From: Bradyrhizobium neotropicale
GTDB taxonomy: Bacteria; Pseudomonadota; Alphaproteobacteria; Rhizobiales; Xanthobacteraceae
DNA length: 50,341 nucleotides
Direction of reading: 5' to 3'
Assembly: GCF_001641695.1 (NCBI RefSeq)
Contig: NZ_LSEF01000023.1
Span: forward strand, 1-50,341
The notes under the pieces were generated by a model. That model had not been told where the DNA came from. It saw only the letters and a list, made by a program, of their open reading frames with translations, and did no database searches. Positions within the stretch are counted from its first letter, which is position 1, and every line of letters starts with the position of its first letter. This document shows, in pieces, positions 27,865-37,506 of this stretch. The position numbers were made by a program, and so were the translations under genes.

Positions 27865-28819
27865 CAAGATCTAAAGGCAGAATAGGGATAGCTCATACGG
27901 TTGCCCCGCGACATCCGATCAAGAGCAGAGGGGCCGAATGGAACCATCGGACTTCCGTTTAGCAAGGCTTTGTTGGTCCTCGCGCTTTACCAACCTTCGG
28001 AAGCAGAGCCATGGTCAGCATGGCATCGGCCAAAATCGCGGACTACCGTCCCGTATTGCGGCCATCTATGCGCGCCGCGTTGAGTGCAGCCAGCAAGATC
28101 GATGAAGCGCAAACCGAGATTTCAGAATCTCGTGCGCGGACACGAGGCTGAATGACATCCCATTGGGGGTGGACGAGGATGGCGTCCCGCGTGGAAGGGG
28201 CACGCTTGTGCAGCCAGACAAAAGTGTACGGCCCGTTCTGCGTGGCAGTTCGTGCAAAGATATTCTCGCGGTGGGCCGATCGATGCAGACGTGCTCCAGC
28301 AGCTACCGACGAGATCCGACACGCTCGAATGGGTCTTCGAAAAGGAGCGTGAGTTGAAGGCTGCGGCAAATAAAATCGCGGCCCGCCGACGGCAGTTTCC
28401 CGAAGCGTGCCGTAGCCGCGACATTCCTGCCGGGACGATTTCGAAAATCCAAGGGGCGATCGCTCCAACCTGACGGTGATCGCGTCGCCTACAGCGGCAG
28501 CGCCCGACCGCGACCATTTTTCAAGGTGGAGCAGTTTTTGGATTTTCTGGGCAAGTGAACCGACCGCTCGCCGGGCCGATGAAAAGCAAGAGTCCAATTG
28601 GCCGATTCGACCTTCGAATTGACCGTCGCGAGCCAAATTCCGAGAGCCTCGCCAAGCGCGATGCTTGCAGGTGTCCGCTCGCATCAGCATCGTTCTCCAG
28701 CGACAGGTCTCAAAGCTTGCAGCTCTGTTTCCAGCGGATCCTCCGGCTCCAACTGGAGGATCCGCTTGGTGTATGGTCGCGGCGTTCCAAGGCTCGGCAT
28801 TTGGCGCGAGCGAGCAGTC
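27865..28819. other. Gene-poor stretch with possible small remnants
   Basis: Nearly 1 kb with no strong gene. A 46-codon plus-strand frame at 28011-28151 (MVSMASAKIADYRPV to ARTRG) and a neighbouring stretch reading GVDEDGVPRGRGTLVQPDKS look protein-like but are short and unrecognised. They may be pieces of decayed genes. Minus-strand frames here are not convincing. Confidence 0.4.
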
Positions 28820-30529
28820 TCAATCAAACCTGTAGGAGCCCTGCAGGAACATACCCCATCTTTCCATCCGATAGTTCGCAGGATAAGGCCCGGAAGTAAC
28901 AGGAGAGGTGTACTGCTGTTTGGCTTGGGTCGGGAATTGCTCACTGTCTCTCGGACTCCACATTGCCCAATAACGGCCGCCGATGCCGACGCTGAAATTG
29001 CGCGTAATGAGGTAGGATAGAGCGCCTTCGATTTGCACCCCACCGCCACCGCTCCCGCGATGATCTATGTAGGTCGTCAAATCGCGCAGCAGATGGTTGT
29101 CGCGCCCCTGGAAGTCCGTCCACGGCAAGTAAGCAACATCGGCACTCACGCGCCAGCGATCGAGCAACATCGTCTCAGCACTGAAGCCGATACGCAGCGC
29201 ATTCCAGTCGGTGTCTTGACTGCCAGTTGTCCTTTCGTCACCCGGCGCCAGACATCGAAGCGAGGCGATGGTAACGCATCCTTTCAAGTCAGACTTCTGG
29301 CCGTAATAGGCCCAGCCGATAAATGCTCCGAGCCGGTAGGTGCTTCCCCGCAAGAAGTCGTAGCCGGCATCGGCCGTGTAATACGTGAACTTGCCGTTCA
29401 CACCCGAACTCGTGTTCGTATAGGCCAGGAAATTGGGCATCAAGCCCCAATATTCGTCATTCTCCTGTCCGCTGTTAAAGCGCCCGAATCCGATATTGCC
29501 CTTCAGGAAGATCCCCCAAGGGCTGTCGACGCGCTCGAACAACTCACCGGAAATCCCGTCTAGCTTGTGATAGGTGAGCCTTGACACAAGATAGGGCGGA
29601 CCATTTTCCCATTGAAATCGTCCTCGGCTCAACCAGAGTCGTGTGCCGCTTTCCAGCGACCAGCCGGCATCGAAGGTAGTCGGGCGCGCCCCAAAGATCG
29701 GCCTTGTCGTGGAGAGCGGCGTATCGGACCACCCAGGCGTTCGCGGATCGGCGCCGAAATGGTAGTTCAGACCAATCTTGCCGATGTGATAGCTGCTGGC
29801 CAGGCGAGTGGCACTGGGTGGAATCGCAGCCAAGGGTGGATATTGTAGCGTCGGAGGGGTGACCACACGCGGTCCGCCGAACCTCAGATAATCATATTCC
29901 AGATTGACCGACCAGGCGGGCGTCAGCGCCTGCTCGATACCCGCCCCGAATACGCTTCCGACACGGCCATAGTCGAAACGGACTCCATTCTGCGGCGCCA
30001 ATCCATATGGGTAGATCTCGCTACGAAATTCGTTGCCGTTGACGACATCGCCACTATTGTGTTGCCAGGCCGCGCCCCCCTTGAGATAGGCGAGCGTATG
30101 CCCCTGCGAGCCAAACGCATAGCCGAGCCGGCCAGTCCCGGTGACGAAGAAGTCCGGGCCTGCCTTGCAGTTTGCGCTCACGACAATGCCGGAGACGGCA
30201 AGACAGGTGTTTGTACCGTCCGAGACGGTGTCACTCGCAGCCAATTCAAGGCCAAGAACCCAACGGTCCTTCTGCCAACTAGAGCCGATCTGGCCTCCCG
30301 CCAGGAATGCAGGAGTGCCGACGACGTCGCCGTAAATCGATGGACCATAGGGATCACTAAACGATGTCTGGCCATAACCCCCGCCGACATGGCCGCCGAC
30401 ATATCCTCCTGTCCAGCTCCACGGTGCCGGTATCACCTTCACTGCGGGCCCGAGATCGGCTGAGCTAACGGCACCACTTACAACAAGCGCACTTCCTGCA
30501 GCTCCACAAAAGAGAAATCCAGATCGCAT
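28820..30529 (-). CDS. Outer-membrane beta-barrel protein, probably two barrels
   Basis: This 569-residue protein has a signal peptide (ending VSSA near residue 24), then an Omp25/RopB-like porin-type barrel (about residues 40-265) with glycine-aromatic strands such as WTGGYVGGHVGGGYG, GRLGYAFG and LEYDYLRFGG. After a short linker it continues with a second barrel-like region (about residues 285-569) reading YLVSRLTYHKLDG, FLKGNIGFGRFN, YYTADAGYDFLRG and GGRYWAMW, and ends in aromatic GSYRFD, the usual C-terminal signal for barrel assembly. Similar second halves occur in omptin-like outer-membrane proteins. GAGGTGAT precedes the ATG. It should sit in the outer membrane; its role is unknown. 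Confidence 0.85.
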   Translation of the reverse strand: MRSGFLFCGAAGSALVVSGAVSSADLGPAVKVIPAPWSWTGGYVGGHVGGGYGQTSFSDPYGPSIYGDVVGTPAFLAGGQIGSSWQKDRWVLGLELAASDTVSDGTNTCLAVSGIVVSANCKAGPDFFVTGTGRLGYAFGSQGHTLAYLKGGAAWQHNSGDVVNGNEFRSEIYPYGLAPQNGVRFDYGRVGSVFGAGIEQALTPAWSVNLEYDYLRFGGPRVVTPPTLQYPPLAAIPPSATRLASSYHIGKIGLNYHFGADPRTPGWSDTPLSTTRPIFGARPTTFDAGWSLESGTRLWLSRGRFQWENGPPYLVSRLTYHKLDGISGELFERVDSPWGIFLKGNIGFGRFNSGQENDEYWGLMPNFLAYTNTSSGVNGKFTYYTADAGYDFLRGSTYRLGAFIGWAYYGQKSDLKGCVTIASLRCLAPGDERTTGSQDTDWNALRIGFSAETMLLDRWRVSADVAYLPWTDFQGRDNHLLRDLTTYIDHRGSGGGGVQIEGALSYLITRNFSVGIGGRYWAMWSPRDSEQFPTQAKQQYTSPVTSGPYPANYRMERWGMFLQGSYRFD

Positions 30530-31003
30530 ATCACCTCACGAACACAGCGCGCGCCGTCCCTCAATAGGCACGACGTTGTTGCCGTCTCTTTCACGCCGTC
30601 TGTGGTGTGCATGATCCAGGCCAGCGGGTGGGATGCTGATTGGCTTCCACTTTGCGAGCTCTCAATGTCGTCTTCACGACAACATCGGTGCTGTTGAAGC
30701 AAGCCGCCTGTCTGATGTCGGACACGAAGCGCGTGTGGAGGTCGTCAATTGTGTCCGATTGAATAGATGATGCGCCTTCCGAGCTGGATCGTCTCTTGCT
30801 CCGGTCTCTCGGCAACGTGTCATTAAACTTCCCAAGGCTTGAAAGGTTCGTGGCGAAGAATATTTTCGACTGTCTCAAAGCGCGCAAAAATTGACGCGTT
30901 TTCTGTGTCGTGCATCTGACGATTGGGCCCGCATGCTTGAGGATGTGATGCCAAGCGCAAGAGCATACGCGTTCGCAACATCACAGAAGCCTCGGATCTC
31001 TCG
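30530..31003. other. Intergenic stretch upstream of the barrel gene
   Basis: About 470 bases without a supported gene. The left end should hold the promoter of the minus-strand barrel gene. Small open frames are short and lack binding sites. Confidence 0.45.
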
Positions 31004-31558
31004 TCATGAGGTGGACTGTGAAACGATCAAGAGCATTCCGTTTGCGAATAGGGCTAGGACTTGTCCGTCATTCCACGCGAATACGTGAAACTTGATGCCC
31101 TCCTTAATCTCGCTCGACACGAGAGTGCCAGCGCAGCCGAACATGAAAACAATGCCTGCGTAGCTTGAGCCCAACACGACATTTCCGAACTCCAAGTCAG
31201 TCACGTGACAATGGCCGGCTGGGAATGAGCGAGCGTTAACGGATCTGTACTCCGCCTCGAGATCATCAGGAGCGGGATTGATGACTGCTGCGCTCGGCGG
31301 AGCGCTGGCTTGCGCAGGTCTAGGGCCGTTCGGGCCCGCACGCACCAACAGCCAGGCCGAGACCGCGATCGCTATGATGCGCGGGATTGCTCGCCAGTTG
31401 ATGGCGCAGGCCGTCGCGGCGAATGCGCAAGAGACCTTCGTCGAATGTAAGATGCCGGCAGGATTGACGCGTGGCGGCCGGCAGAGGCGCCCGCCATTCA
31501 CGCCACAGACTTTACGCGAGATCGAGCTCTTCATTGGCATCAAGAACAATGGCTTCAT
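31004..31558 (-). CDS. Possible membrane-anchored hypothetical protein
   Basis: A 184-codon frame whose second half looks real: a hydrophobic segment IPRIIAIAVSAWLLV, a Pro/Ala linker, then a soluble part rich in strands (LEFGNVVLGSSYAGIVFMF, FHVFAWNDGQVLALF). The first 50 residues look less natural and have no clear start, so the true start or an upstream frame may be damaged. A plus-strand frame at 31278-31568 competes for part of the region. No function is assigned. Confidence 0.38.
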   Translation of the reverse strand: MKPLFLMPMKSSISRKVCGVNGGRLCRPPRVNPAGILHSTKVSCAFAATACAINWRAIPRIIAIAVSAWLLVRAGPNGPRPAQASAPPSAAVINPAPDDLEAEYRSVNARSFPAGHCHVTDLEFGNVVLGSSYAGIVFMFGCAGTLVSSEIKEGIKFHVFAWNDGQVLALFANGMLLIVSQSTS

Positions 31559-33273
31559 CTCGTCTTGATCTTGTTGGGAGGTAGCTCAAGGCTGTGACTT
31601 GACGCCGCAGTCGACGAACATCCGGTTTCAAATTGTCGCGTTACCGGCCGCAGGATAGACGGGGCGGACTCGATGCCGTTTAGAGCGACGCCGAATCCGC
31701 CCCTACATCACCGAGGGGGAGTAGTGATGCTGCCGAGAATAGAGCAAGTCGCGTGCCGGACTGAAAGAGACCGCTTCTGCAGGTGCGTCTAACTGTCTGC
31801 CTGAAAGGCTTGAACCGCACGTTGCGTCAAGTTGTAGGGATTGTCTCAGACCTCGGCGCCGCGCGCCGCTCTCACGAGATCAGCTCCTTGGCAACCTGGG
31901 TGTCACTTGCGATGTGGTTTTTCTTTTTCCTTTCGCTGTTTTTCTTCGTTTTCGGGGTGGTCTTCGCCGTGAGTGCATGGGTCTCCAACCGGCAGCGTGA
32001 GCGTGATGGGCTTTACGCTCGCGCCGTCCGAACACCCAAGCGGCGTGCGTTATGACGCTATCATCGCGAGCGAACCTTGCTACCTTCATTCATGCTGCTG
32101 CTGTGTATCGGGCAGCCCAACGTTTAGACGGGTTATTGCTGACGCCCGTTTCCTTTGCGACGTGACATGACCAGGCGTCGGCGCGGTTGCGAACAAAATG
32201 TTCGCCTCTCGCTCGACAAATCTCGCTGGGTCGTCCAATCCTCGCCCGCGAGCGTGAGATGAAACAGAACTTCCACATCGTCACCAACCTGTCGCCTCCT
32301 CGAATCTGACATGCGACCTTCGGTCACTCTCCGATCCCGACCCGTTCACGCGAGCGACACCTGCGCCCGGTTGGCTTTTGTCGCTGATACAACAATCCTG
32401 CCGCAAGGACTTCTATCGTGGCCGTCGGCGAGCACGCTCTTGCGCGGCGCTTTTTGAGTTTTTCTTCAGTCGCGCGATTTTGAAGGCGGCAATCTCACGA
32501 ATTTTGAAGGTCGCAAGCCCACACTGCCGGACTCTCCTGCGCACTTTCGGTCGGGATGCCGATTCTTGATTCACACCGGATCTCCGCGCTCACCACGCCA
32601 GTTTTGCAGGAGCAAGTGAGGCGTAATCTTTCGCGGTGCTCGCCTCTTGAACCGTACCCAAGGTCAAGTTGTACACTACCAAAATTGGGAGGCGTCGAGC
32701 CTCAATGACGCCCGAGGATTGTGAATGCCTGCAATGGAAAACATTCGCTTTGCCCCAGTGGCAGACGCTCGATCCTTCGTCAGCTGCGGCAGCGGACATG
32801 TGTGTGCCTGCTCAATAACGATACGGCTCACGTTTCACCGGAAGAGACCAGTCCCGCTCGAATGCCGCGCTCGAACATCGCGTGGCTCGATCACGACAGT
32901 GCCCCAGATCTGCGCCGATCCTCTCGTGGTAAGGGTCGATGAGACCGTTCAGCCGACAGAGGTCTGCGCTGGAGTTGAACAAATGCTGGTTGGATGTTCT
33001 CGCTTGATCTCCGGAGAGTGCACATCGATCGAACCTCCCCGGTTTTGCAAAAGCGTTCAAGAGAGCTGGCACAATCTATGGTTATTTTATGATAGTCATG
33101 CAACGGTTAGGAATGGTCTCTACAAGTCAGCTGGGTGAAGTCTCGTGTGCCCCCTCTTTGGGGTACGGCCGGCGCACCAGAGCCGAAAGTCATCCGCCCA
33201 ATAGACCAAAGTGATCCCCACTGATCGGACCATTACTATGCTCAGAACTCATGCCCTCGGATGGAGAGACCAC
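31559..33273. other. Gene-poor stretch with one possible small membrane protein
   Basis: About 1.7 kb with no strong gene. A 90-codon plus-strand frame at 31783-32055 contains an unusually hydrophobic core (MWFFFFLSLFFFVFGVVFAV) followed by a basic tail, so it could encode a one-helix membrane protein, but its start has no good binding site. Other frames at 32133-33138 look random. The promoter for the aminotransferase gene should lie at the right end. Confidence 0.4.
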
Positions 33274-34365
33274 ATGTCGGACGCAAGGATGCTAAGCGTG
33301 CTTTCGTCGCTTTCCCATGTGGCAAGACAGTTGGATGTTCCGCATTCCTCCCGACCGTCGGCGAATGGAAATTGCGTCAAACTCGATATGAACGAGAATC
33401 CATTCCCTTTACCTGCGATCGTGAAGGAAAGTGCGATGGCGGCCCTTGAGCGGCACCATCTGTATCCGGAGAACGACAACATCACCCTGAGAGAAGCAGC
33501 TGCCTGCGCATACGGCTTCTCTCCCGATCAGGTGATTGCCGGCAATGGCTCGTCGGAACTTCTGGGGCTCATCTATAAGGCCTTTCTTGCTCCAGGCGAC
33601 ACAGTCGCGATGTTGTCGCCCGGCTTCTCGTTCAACCGCAAGCTCGCGATGTTGCAGGATGCGCATTTTCTGGAAATTGGCTGGATTGAAAACAATTCGT
33701 TGCCGATCAGCCGGCTGCTTTTTGGCCGCGCGGGAATTGCCAAGTTCATCGTGCTAGCCAATCCAAATAACCCGACTGGGACATTCGTTCCGATCGCGGA
33801 TATCGAAAGACTCGTCGCGCAATCGGACCGACTGATTGTTCTTGATGAAGCCTATGTCGATTTTGCGCCTGATAGTGGGCTGCGTCTTGTCAATCGCTAT
33901 CCGAATCTTCTGTTGCTGCGGACGTTCTCGAAAAGTTATGGCGTCGCGGGCGTTCGCGTCGGTTTCGGCTTCGGTCATCCCGAGCTTGTTGGCAGGCTTC
34001 GCACCATGCAGTCTCTCTTCAGCATGAACGTGATCAGTCAGGCGGTTGGCTTAAGTATTCTTGCTCATCGTGATGCGTATGCTGAGAACCATCGGCATAT
34101 TGTGCGCGAGAGAGAGCGAGTTGCACGCGCGCTGTCGGCGCATCGATTTGCGGTCCTGCCGTCCGAAGCGAATTTCGTGTTGGCCCGTGTGCCCCCGGGA
34201 CACGACGGCGCATGGTGGCAAACCGCTTTGCAGGAGCGAAATGTTCTCGTGGCCTTTTTCCCCGAGGAGGGTCTTGAGAACTACATACGCATTTCGATCG
34301 GCACAAAGGTGCAGATGGAGGCGTTCTTGTCCGCCGTCAGCGACGTCTCAGTATCCCAAACATGA
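33274..34365 (+). CDS. HisC-like PLP-dependent aminotransferase
   Basis: This 363-residue protein is a class I/II aminotransferase of the histidinol-phosphate aminotransferase type. Visible features are the substrate/N-terminal LDMNENPFPLP, the PLP-binding GNGSSELL, LANPNNPTGTF, LDEAYVDFA, the Schiff-base lysine in TFSKSYGVAGVRVGF and the C-terminal arginine region (YIRISIG). The start is ATG 33274, with GGAGAG 7 bases before it. HisC-like enzymes act in histidine or phenylalanine/tyrosine synthesis, but island copies often serve secondary pathways, so no specific substrate is claimed. A flavin monooxygenase gene follows 45 bases downstream. Confidence 0.88.
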   Translation: MSDARMLSVLSSLSHVARQLDVPHSSRPSANGNCVKLDMNENPFPLPAIVKESAMAALERHHLYPENDNITLREAAACAYGFSPDQVIAGNGSSELLGLIYKAFLAPGDTVAMLSPGFSFNRKLAMLQDAHFLEIGWIENNSLPISRLLFGRAGIAKFIVLANPNNPTGTFVPIADIERLVAQSDRLIVLDEAYVDFAPDSGLRLVNRYPNLLLLRTFSKSYGVAGVRVGFGFGHPELVGRLRTMQSLFSMNVISQAVGLSILAHRDAYAENHRHIVRERERVARALSAHRFAVLPSEANFVLARVPPGHDGAWWQTALQERNVLVAFFPEEGLENYIRISIGTKVQMEAFLSAVSDVSVSQT

Positions 34366-34410
34366 GACCAAGCCCACTTCTATCCAGCATTAATGAAGGG
34401 AGGTAACTGA

Positions 34411-35442
34411 GTGAGAAGCAGCTCTTATGCAAGGCCGGTAGTCGGCATATTCGATCACCTGGACGAGAACGGTTCGGATGTCGCTCAGCAATACGAGGAT
34501 CGGCTGCGATTAGCCGAGGCGTGCGATCGGCTTGGCTTTTACGCTTATCATTTGGCGGAGCACCACTGTACTCCGCATGGTAGGAGTCCTTCTCCAAATC
34601 TGTTCTTGTCCAGCGTCGCGCAGCGTACCACCAATCTGCGTGTGGGCCCGCTCGTAACGCTCCTTAGTCTTCATCATCCGCTGCGCGCCTTTGAAGATGC
34701 CTGCATGCTCGATCATTTGAGCGGCGGTCGCCTGGAGCTCGGCATCGGACGCGGCACTCTCCCAATTGAATTGGGCTATTTCGGAGTGAGCGCCGATATG
34801 GTGCCGAGCCGGTACGCGGAAGCCAGCGAAATCCTGGTCGAAGCGATGCGAGGCGGACCGCTCTCCTACCAGGGCCAGCACTACCAGTTGAACGACGTTC
34901 CCTTGACGCTGGGACCCCGTCAGCGCCCGCATCCGCCGACATGGATCGCCACGAATCAACCCGAGGGGGCGGCATGGGCCGCTAAGGCCGGCGCAAACAT
35001 CGCCAGCCTCGGGCCTTCCTCCGCTGTCCGAAAAGTAACTGATGCTTACCGTGCACATCGAGCGAACGGCCGGGCGGATGATCAGGCACCATTTCTTGGT
35101 TTGCTCCGCATGGTCGTTGCAGCGCAGTCTGACGCGGATGCTTATTCACTTGGGGCGCGTGCGTACGAAAAGTGGCTCAAGAGCTTTAAGTTCCTTTACG
35201 ATCGCAACGCCATCTCCACTCCGCCAAACCTTCCGCTGACCTTTGATGCAGCACTCGAAAGTGAACTGTGCGTCGCAGGCACGGCTTCTTCGGTGCGGCA
35301 GACGCTTCTCAACCAGCTGGATGCGGCCGGTGCAAACTACCTGCTTTGTCAAATCGCATTTGGAGATCTGCCCCTGGATGCATCATTGAACACAGCAACT
35401 CTCCTTCAATCCGAACTCGCGGCTGAATGTCGTCATGCGTGA
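34411..35442 (+). CDS. Luciferase-like flavin-dependent monooxygenase
   Basis: This 343-residue protein is an LLM-class oxidoreductase, an (beta/alpha)8-barrel enzyme using reduced FMN. Typical motifs are DRLGFYAYHLAEHH, TTNLRVGPLVTLLSLHHPLR, DHLSGGRLELGIGRG, YQGQHYQLNDVPLTLGPRQR and PPTWIATNQPEG. The start is GTG 34411 behind GGGAGG. It lies 45 bases after the aminotransferase on the same strand, so the two are probably one operon and may act in one pathway. A flavin reductase is not seen next to it and would have to come from elsewhere. The substrate is unknown. Confidence 0.88.
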   Translation: MRSSSYARPVVGIFDHLDENGSDVAQQYEDRLRLAEACDRLGFYAYHLAEHHCTPHGRSPSPNLFLSSVAQRTTNLRVGPLVTLLSLHHPLRAFEDACMLDHLSGGRLELGIGRGTLPIELGYFGVSADMVPSRYAEASEILVEAMRGGPLSYQGQHYQLNDVPLTLGPRQRPHPPTWIATNQPEGAAWAAKAGANIASLGPSSAVRKVTDAYRAHRANGRADDQAPFLGLLRMVVAAQSDADAYSLGARAYEKWLKSFKFLYDRNAISTPPNLPLTFDAALESELCVAGTASSVRQTLLNQLDAAGANYLLCQIAFGDLPLDASLNTATLLQSELAAECRHA

Positions 35443-35677
35443 GGCTCGTCGGCCCCCATGTGGTGAGCTTGGCTTTACGGCCTCGGTTGACACTTCGTGA
35501 CGCTGAACAGGGGAACGTTCATTGTGCAGCGCCGCTTTCGTTCGCCGAGATGCGTTGCCAAGGCCGAGACGAGCTGTCTGCGGCTCTTCTTTTTCGTGGC
35601 TCTAGGACCATGAACCGAGCGGCGTTAGATTGAACCGATGAAAAAGGTGATAGGGTTAGGGAGCCAAGGTGATCCTT

Positions 35678-35766
35678 CGGGACGATCCCCGCGCGTGCGG
35701 GGGAGCTTGCCATTGAGTTGTCCGTTCGCATATGCACCGGGACCATCCCCACCCGTGCGGGGAAAC
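35678..35766 (-). CRISPR. Minimal type I-E CRISPR array: two repeats, one spacer
   Basis: Two 29-base repeats lie at 35678-35706 and 35738-35766 around a 31-base spacer at 35707-35737. Both carry the CCCCG...CGGGG hairpin typical of I-E repeats (ATCCCC, then GTGCGGGG). They differ at about five positions. Orientation by comparison with known I-E repeats puts crRNA on the minus strand, like the cas genes; the leader would then be on the right and the left repeat is the terminal, more degenerate one. Only 35 bases separate the right repeat from the truncated cas1 frame, so little or no leader is present. Confidence 0.8.
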
Positions 35767-35801
35767 CTCTAGGCGTTGGAGATTTGAAATTGCTCACGAT
35801 G

Positions 35802-36032
35802 TTAAACAACGGGATGAATCGAACCGTTCCGGTTCACTAGTTCATGGGATTGTGGGCCGAACCGGGCAGCATCAGTGAGAACGTTTGACTGGGGATGTGT
35901 TCTTACGCAGGCCAATGTCAACGCGCCCTCCTCAACCGAAAGGAGTCGACGGTCCACATAGACCGCCACGTCGATCGGCGTCCAGCAGTTTTGCTCCTTC
36001 AAGATCCTGACGGCTAAGCAACATAGCGTCAT
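35802..36032 (-). pseudogene. cas1: Probable truncated cas1 (type I-E adaptation gene)
   Basis: A 76-codon frame starts with ATG overlapping the cas6e stop by 4 bases (ATGA), exactly where cas1 follows cas6e in I-E operons. Its middle, YVDRRLLSVEEGALTLAC, resembles the early beta-hairpin of Cas1 (the 'xxRGxLSVEDGxLxFA' part). It then diverges and ends after 76 codons, against about 300 in a complete Cas1. No active-site Glu/His/Asp region is left and no cas2 follows. Position and the short match support a cas1 stump; the identification is moderate. Confidence 0.5.
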
Positions 36033-36772
36033 CGCGGCAGCGGTTTCAAGAGGAGCATGCCGAAGCCGAAGGCACGGTGCCGCCCCACGCCCCTAGCGAG
36101 TAGCGCATTGAACGCGATCGGATCGGTCACCGTCAACGCGCCTCCAAAGCAGGCATCGGGGCCTCCGCCTTTTTCACCGTGAACCCTGAGTTCGCGCTCG
36201 CGGTCGCGGCGCGTGATGGCCGAGCGGCGGAGCCAAATGATGCGCATCGTGTCGAGGGCTGCGCCGCCCTTTGCTAAATGAGCGGCCAACCAATCGGCGT
36301 AAACGGCCACACGCGAGGGCTTGTCGGCATCCGGACGTGCACGCGTCTGGTGCAGAAACACGTCGATTTCGCGCTTTCGATTTCTGTCGCCGTCTTTCGT
36401 CTGACGAACCACGGGACGCACGCGCAGTTCGAACCCGAGCCGCCGCCCGGCGACGAAGGAGTCAGGCATGACCTTTACAGCGAGCGAAGACACTCCGAGC
36501 GCGGAAGCGATGGCGGGGTCACAAAATGCGGCCACATGTCGATGCAATCCTTCTTCTGTCGCATGCGCATAGCCCAAAAGATACGGAGGGCGCTGGCCGT
36601 TCGGTTCAATTAAGCGGAACGGCTTCGGTGCGAGATGGCCGAAGGCAGCCACGAGCAGCACGTGCCACAGATAACCATCATCGCCGCCAGGTTTCAGGAG
36701 CTTTTCACGCGCTCCCCACTCCATTGCGCGCCCAATATCAGGATCAAGCCGAACCATAGAAAGGGCTCTCAT
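36029..36772 (-). CDS. cas6e: CRISPR RNA endonuclease Cas6e (CasE)
   Basis: This 247-residue protein cuts the CRISPR transcript within each repeat and stays bound to the crRNA hairpin as part of Cascade. It begins MRALSMVRLDP at ATG 36772, overlapping cas5e by 4 bases. A candidate catalytic His sits in DDGYLWHVLLVAAFG (near residue 37), and the C-terminal glycine-rich loop is present (GVGRHRAFGFGMLLL). Slightly longer than E. coli CasE (199 residues). It is the last intact gene of the Cascade run. With one spacer left, its only local substrate is the two-repeat array. Confidence 0.9.
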   Translation of the reverse strand: MRALSMVRLDPDIGRAMEWGAREKLLKPGGDDGYLWHVLLVAAFGHLAPKPFRLIEPNGQRPPYLLGYAHATEEGLHRHVAAFCDPAIASALGVSSLAVKVMPDSFVAGRRLGFELRVRPVVRQTKDGDRNRKREIDVFLHQTRARPDADKPSRVAVYADWLAAHLAKGGAALDTMRIIWLRRSAITRRDRERELRVHGEKGGGPDACFGGALTVTDPIAFNALLARGVGRHRAFGFGMLLLKPLPR

Positions 36773-37506
36773 GTGTCGGCTCCATCTGTCGCTTGAGTCG
36801 GGAGCGTCAATATCGCCACGGTTTCCTCTCCAGCGTGGATACCGGCGATCCAATCTCTGCGGCCTGTAAGATGGATAATGCTGCTTGCGCTAAGTGCATC
36901 GGCCTCACGCCGCGGGATCATGAAACGGCATCGGTCTAAGGCACCTTCGGCTGGGTGCATTGCCTGGAGTGCTGCCACACAAGTGTTCCCTTTGCGAATT
37001 CCTATAAGCAACGGAGCAGATGGTAGGCAGGGCTTCCTGCCGATGAATAGTGAGCGTGCGGGATGGTCCAGCGCGATCGCGAGATCATCGAGCGTGGGCG
37101 GCTCGTCAGGGGGGACAAGGCGCGCCGCCAGTGTCAACGCCGCGTCGGCGCGATAGTGCCGAAGGCGGATGTGGGGGCTATCGTACGTTCTCTCGCCACC
37201 AGTGCGTCCCTCCGGTTTGCCTCGAGTTGTCCAGCTCTGATCTGTTCTTGAGAGCTGGGCGGTCTGAAAATCACGCAAGTCGTGACCGAGCCGATCGATA
37301 CGCACACCAAAGACGAGCCGGTCCTGCAGCCGCTGATGCTTCGCTGTTTCATAGCGAGAATAGCCCAGCGCGTTGGCGAGAAGGCCAGTGAGCAAAGAAG
37401 CATCTGGAAAATCCCGTGTTGGACCGTTCGCGTCAATCGCCTCGCAGCCGAACGACATCAAGGGCGCCTCGAGCCGCAGCATAAGAAATGCCAGCATAAG
37501 ACTCAT
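36769..37506 (-). CDS. cas5e: Cascade subunit Cas5e (CasD)
   Basis: This 245-residue protein binds the 5' handle of crRNA and joins Cas8e to the Cas7 backbone. Its start FLMLRLEAPLMSFGCEA and the segment RDFPDASLLTGLLANALGYSR match Cas5e. The 'RTYDSPHIRLRHYRADAALT' part is also typical. It overlaps cas7e upstream and cas6e downstream by 4 bases each, so it is translated as part of one message. It has no internal stop and appears intact. Confidence 0.92.
   Translation of the reverse strand: MSLMLAFLMLRLEAPLMSFGCEAIDANGPTRDFPDASLLTGLLANALGYSRYETAKHQRLQDRLVFGVRIDRLGHDLRDFQTAQLSRTDQSWTTRGKPEGRTGGERTYDSPHIRLRHYRADAALTLAARLVPPDEPPTLDDLAIALDHPARSLFIGRKPCLPSAPLLIGIRKGNTCVAALQAMHPAEGALDRCRFMIPRREADALSASSIIHLTGRRDWIAGIHAGEETVAILTLPTQATDGADT

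Noticed and set aside
33066..33082. Possible sigma-54 (-24/-12) promoter before the aminotransferase gene, from TGGCAC at 33066-33071.
   Set aside because: The -12 part reads ATGG where TTGC is expected, so the invariant GC is missing, and no TGT-N10-ACA NifA site was seen upstream.
35707..35737. Partial match of the spacer to 3641-3655 (GTTCGCATAT).
   Set aside because: Only about 10 bases match, which is expected by chance and gives no seed-length target.
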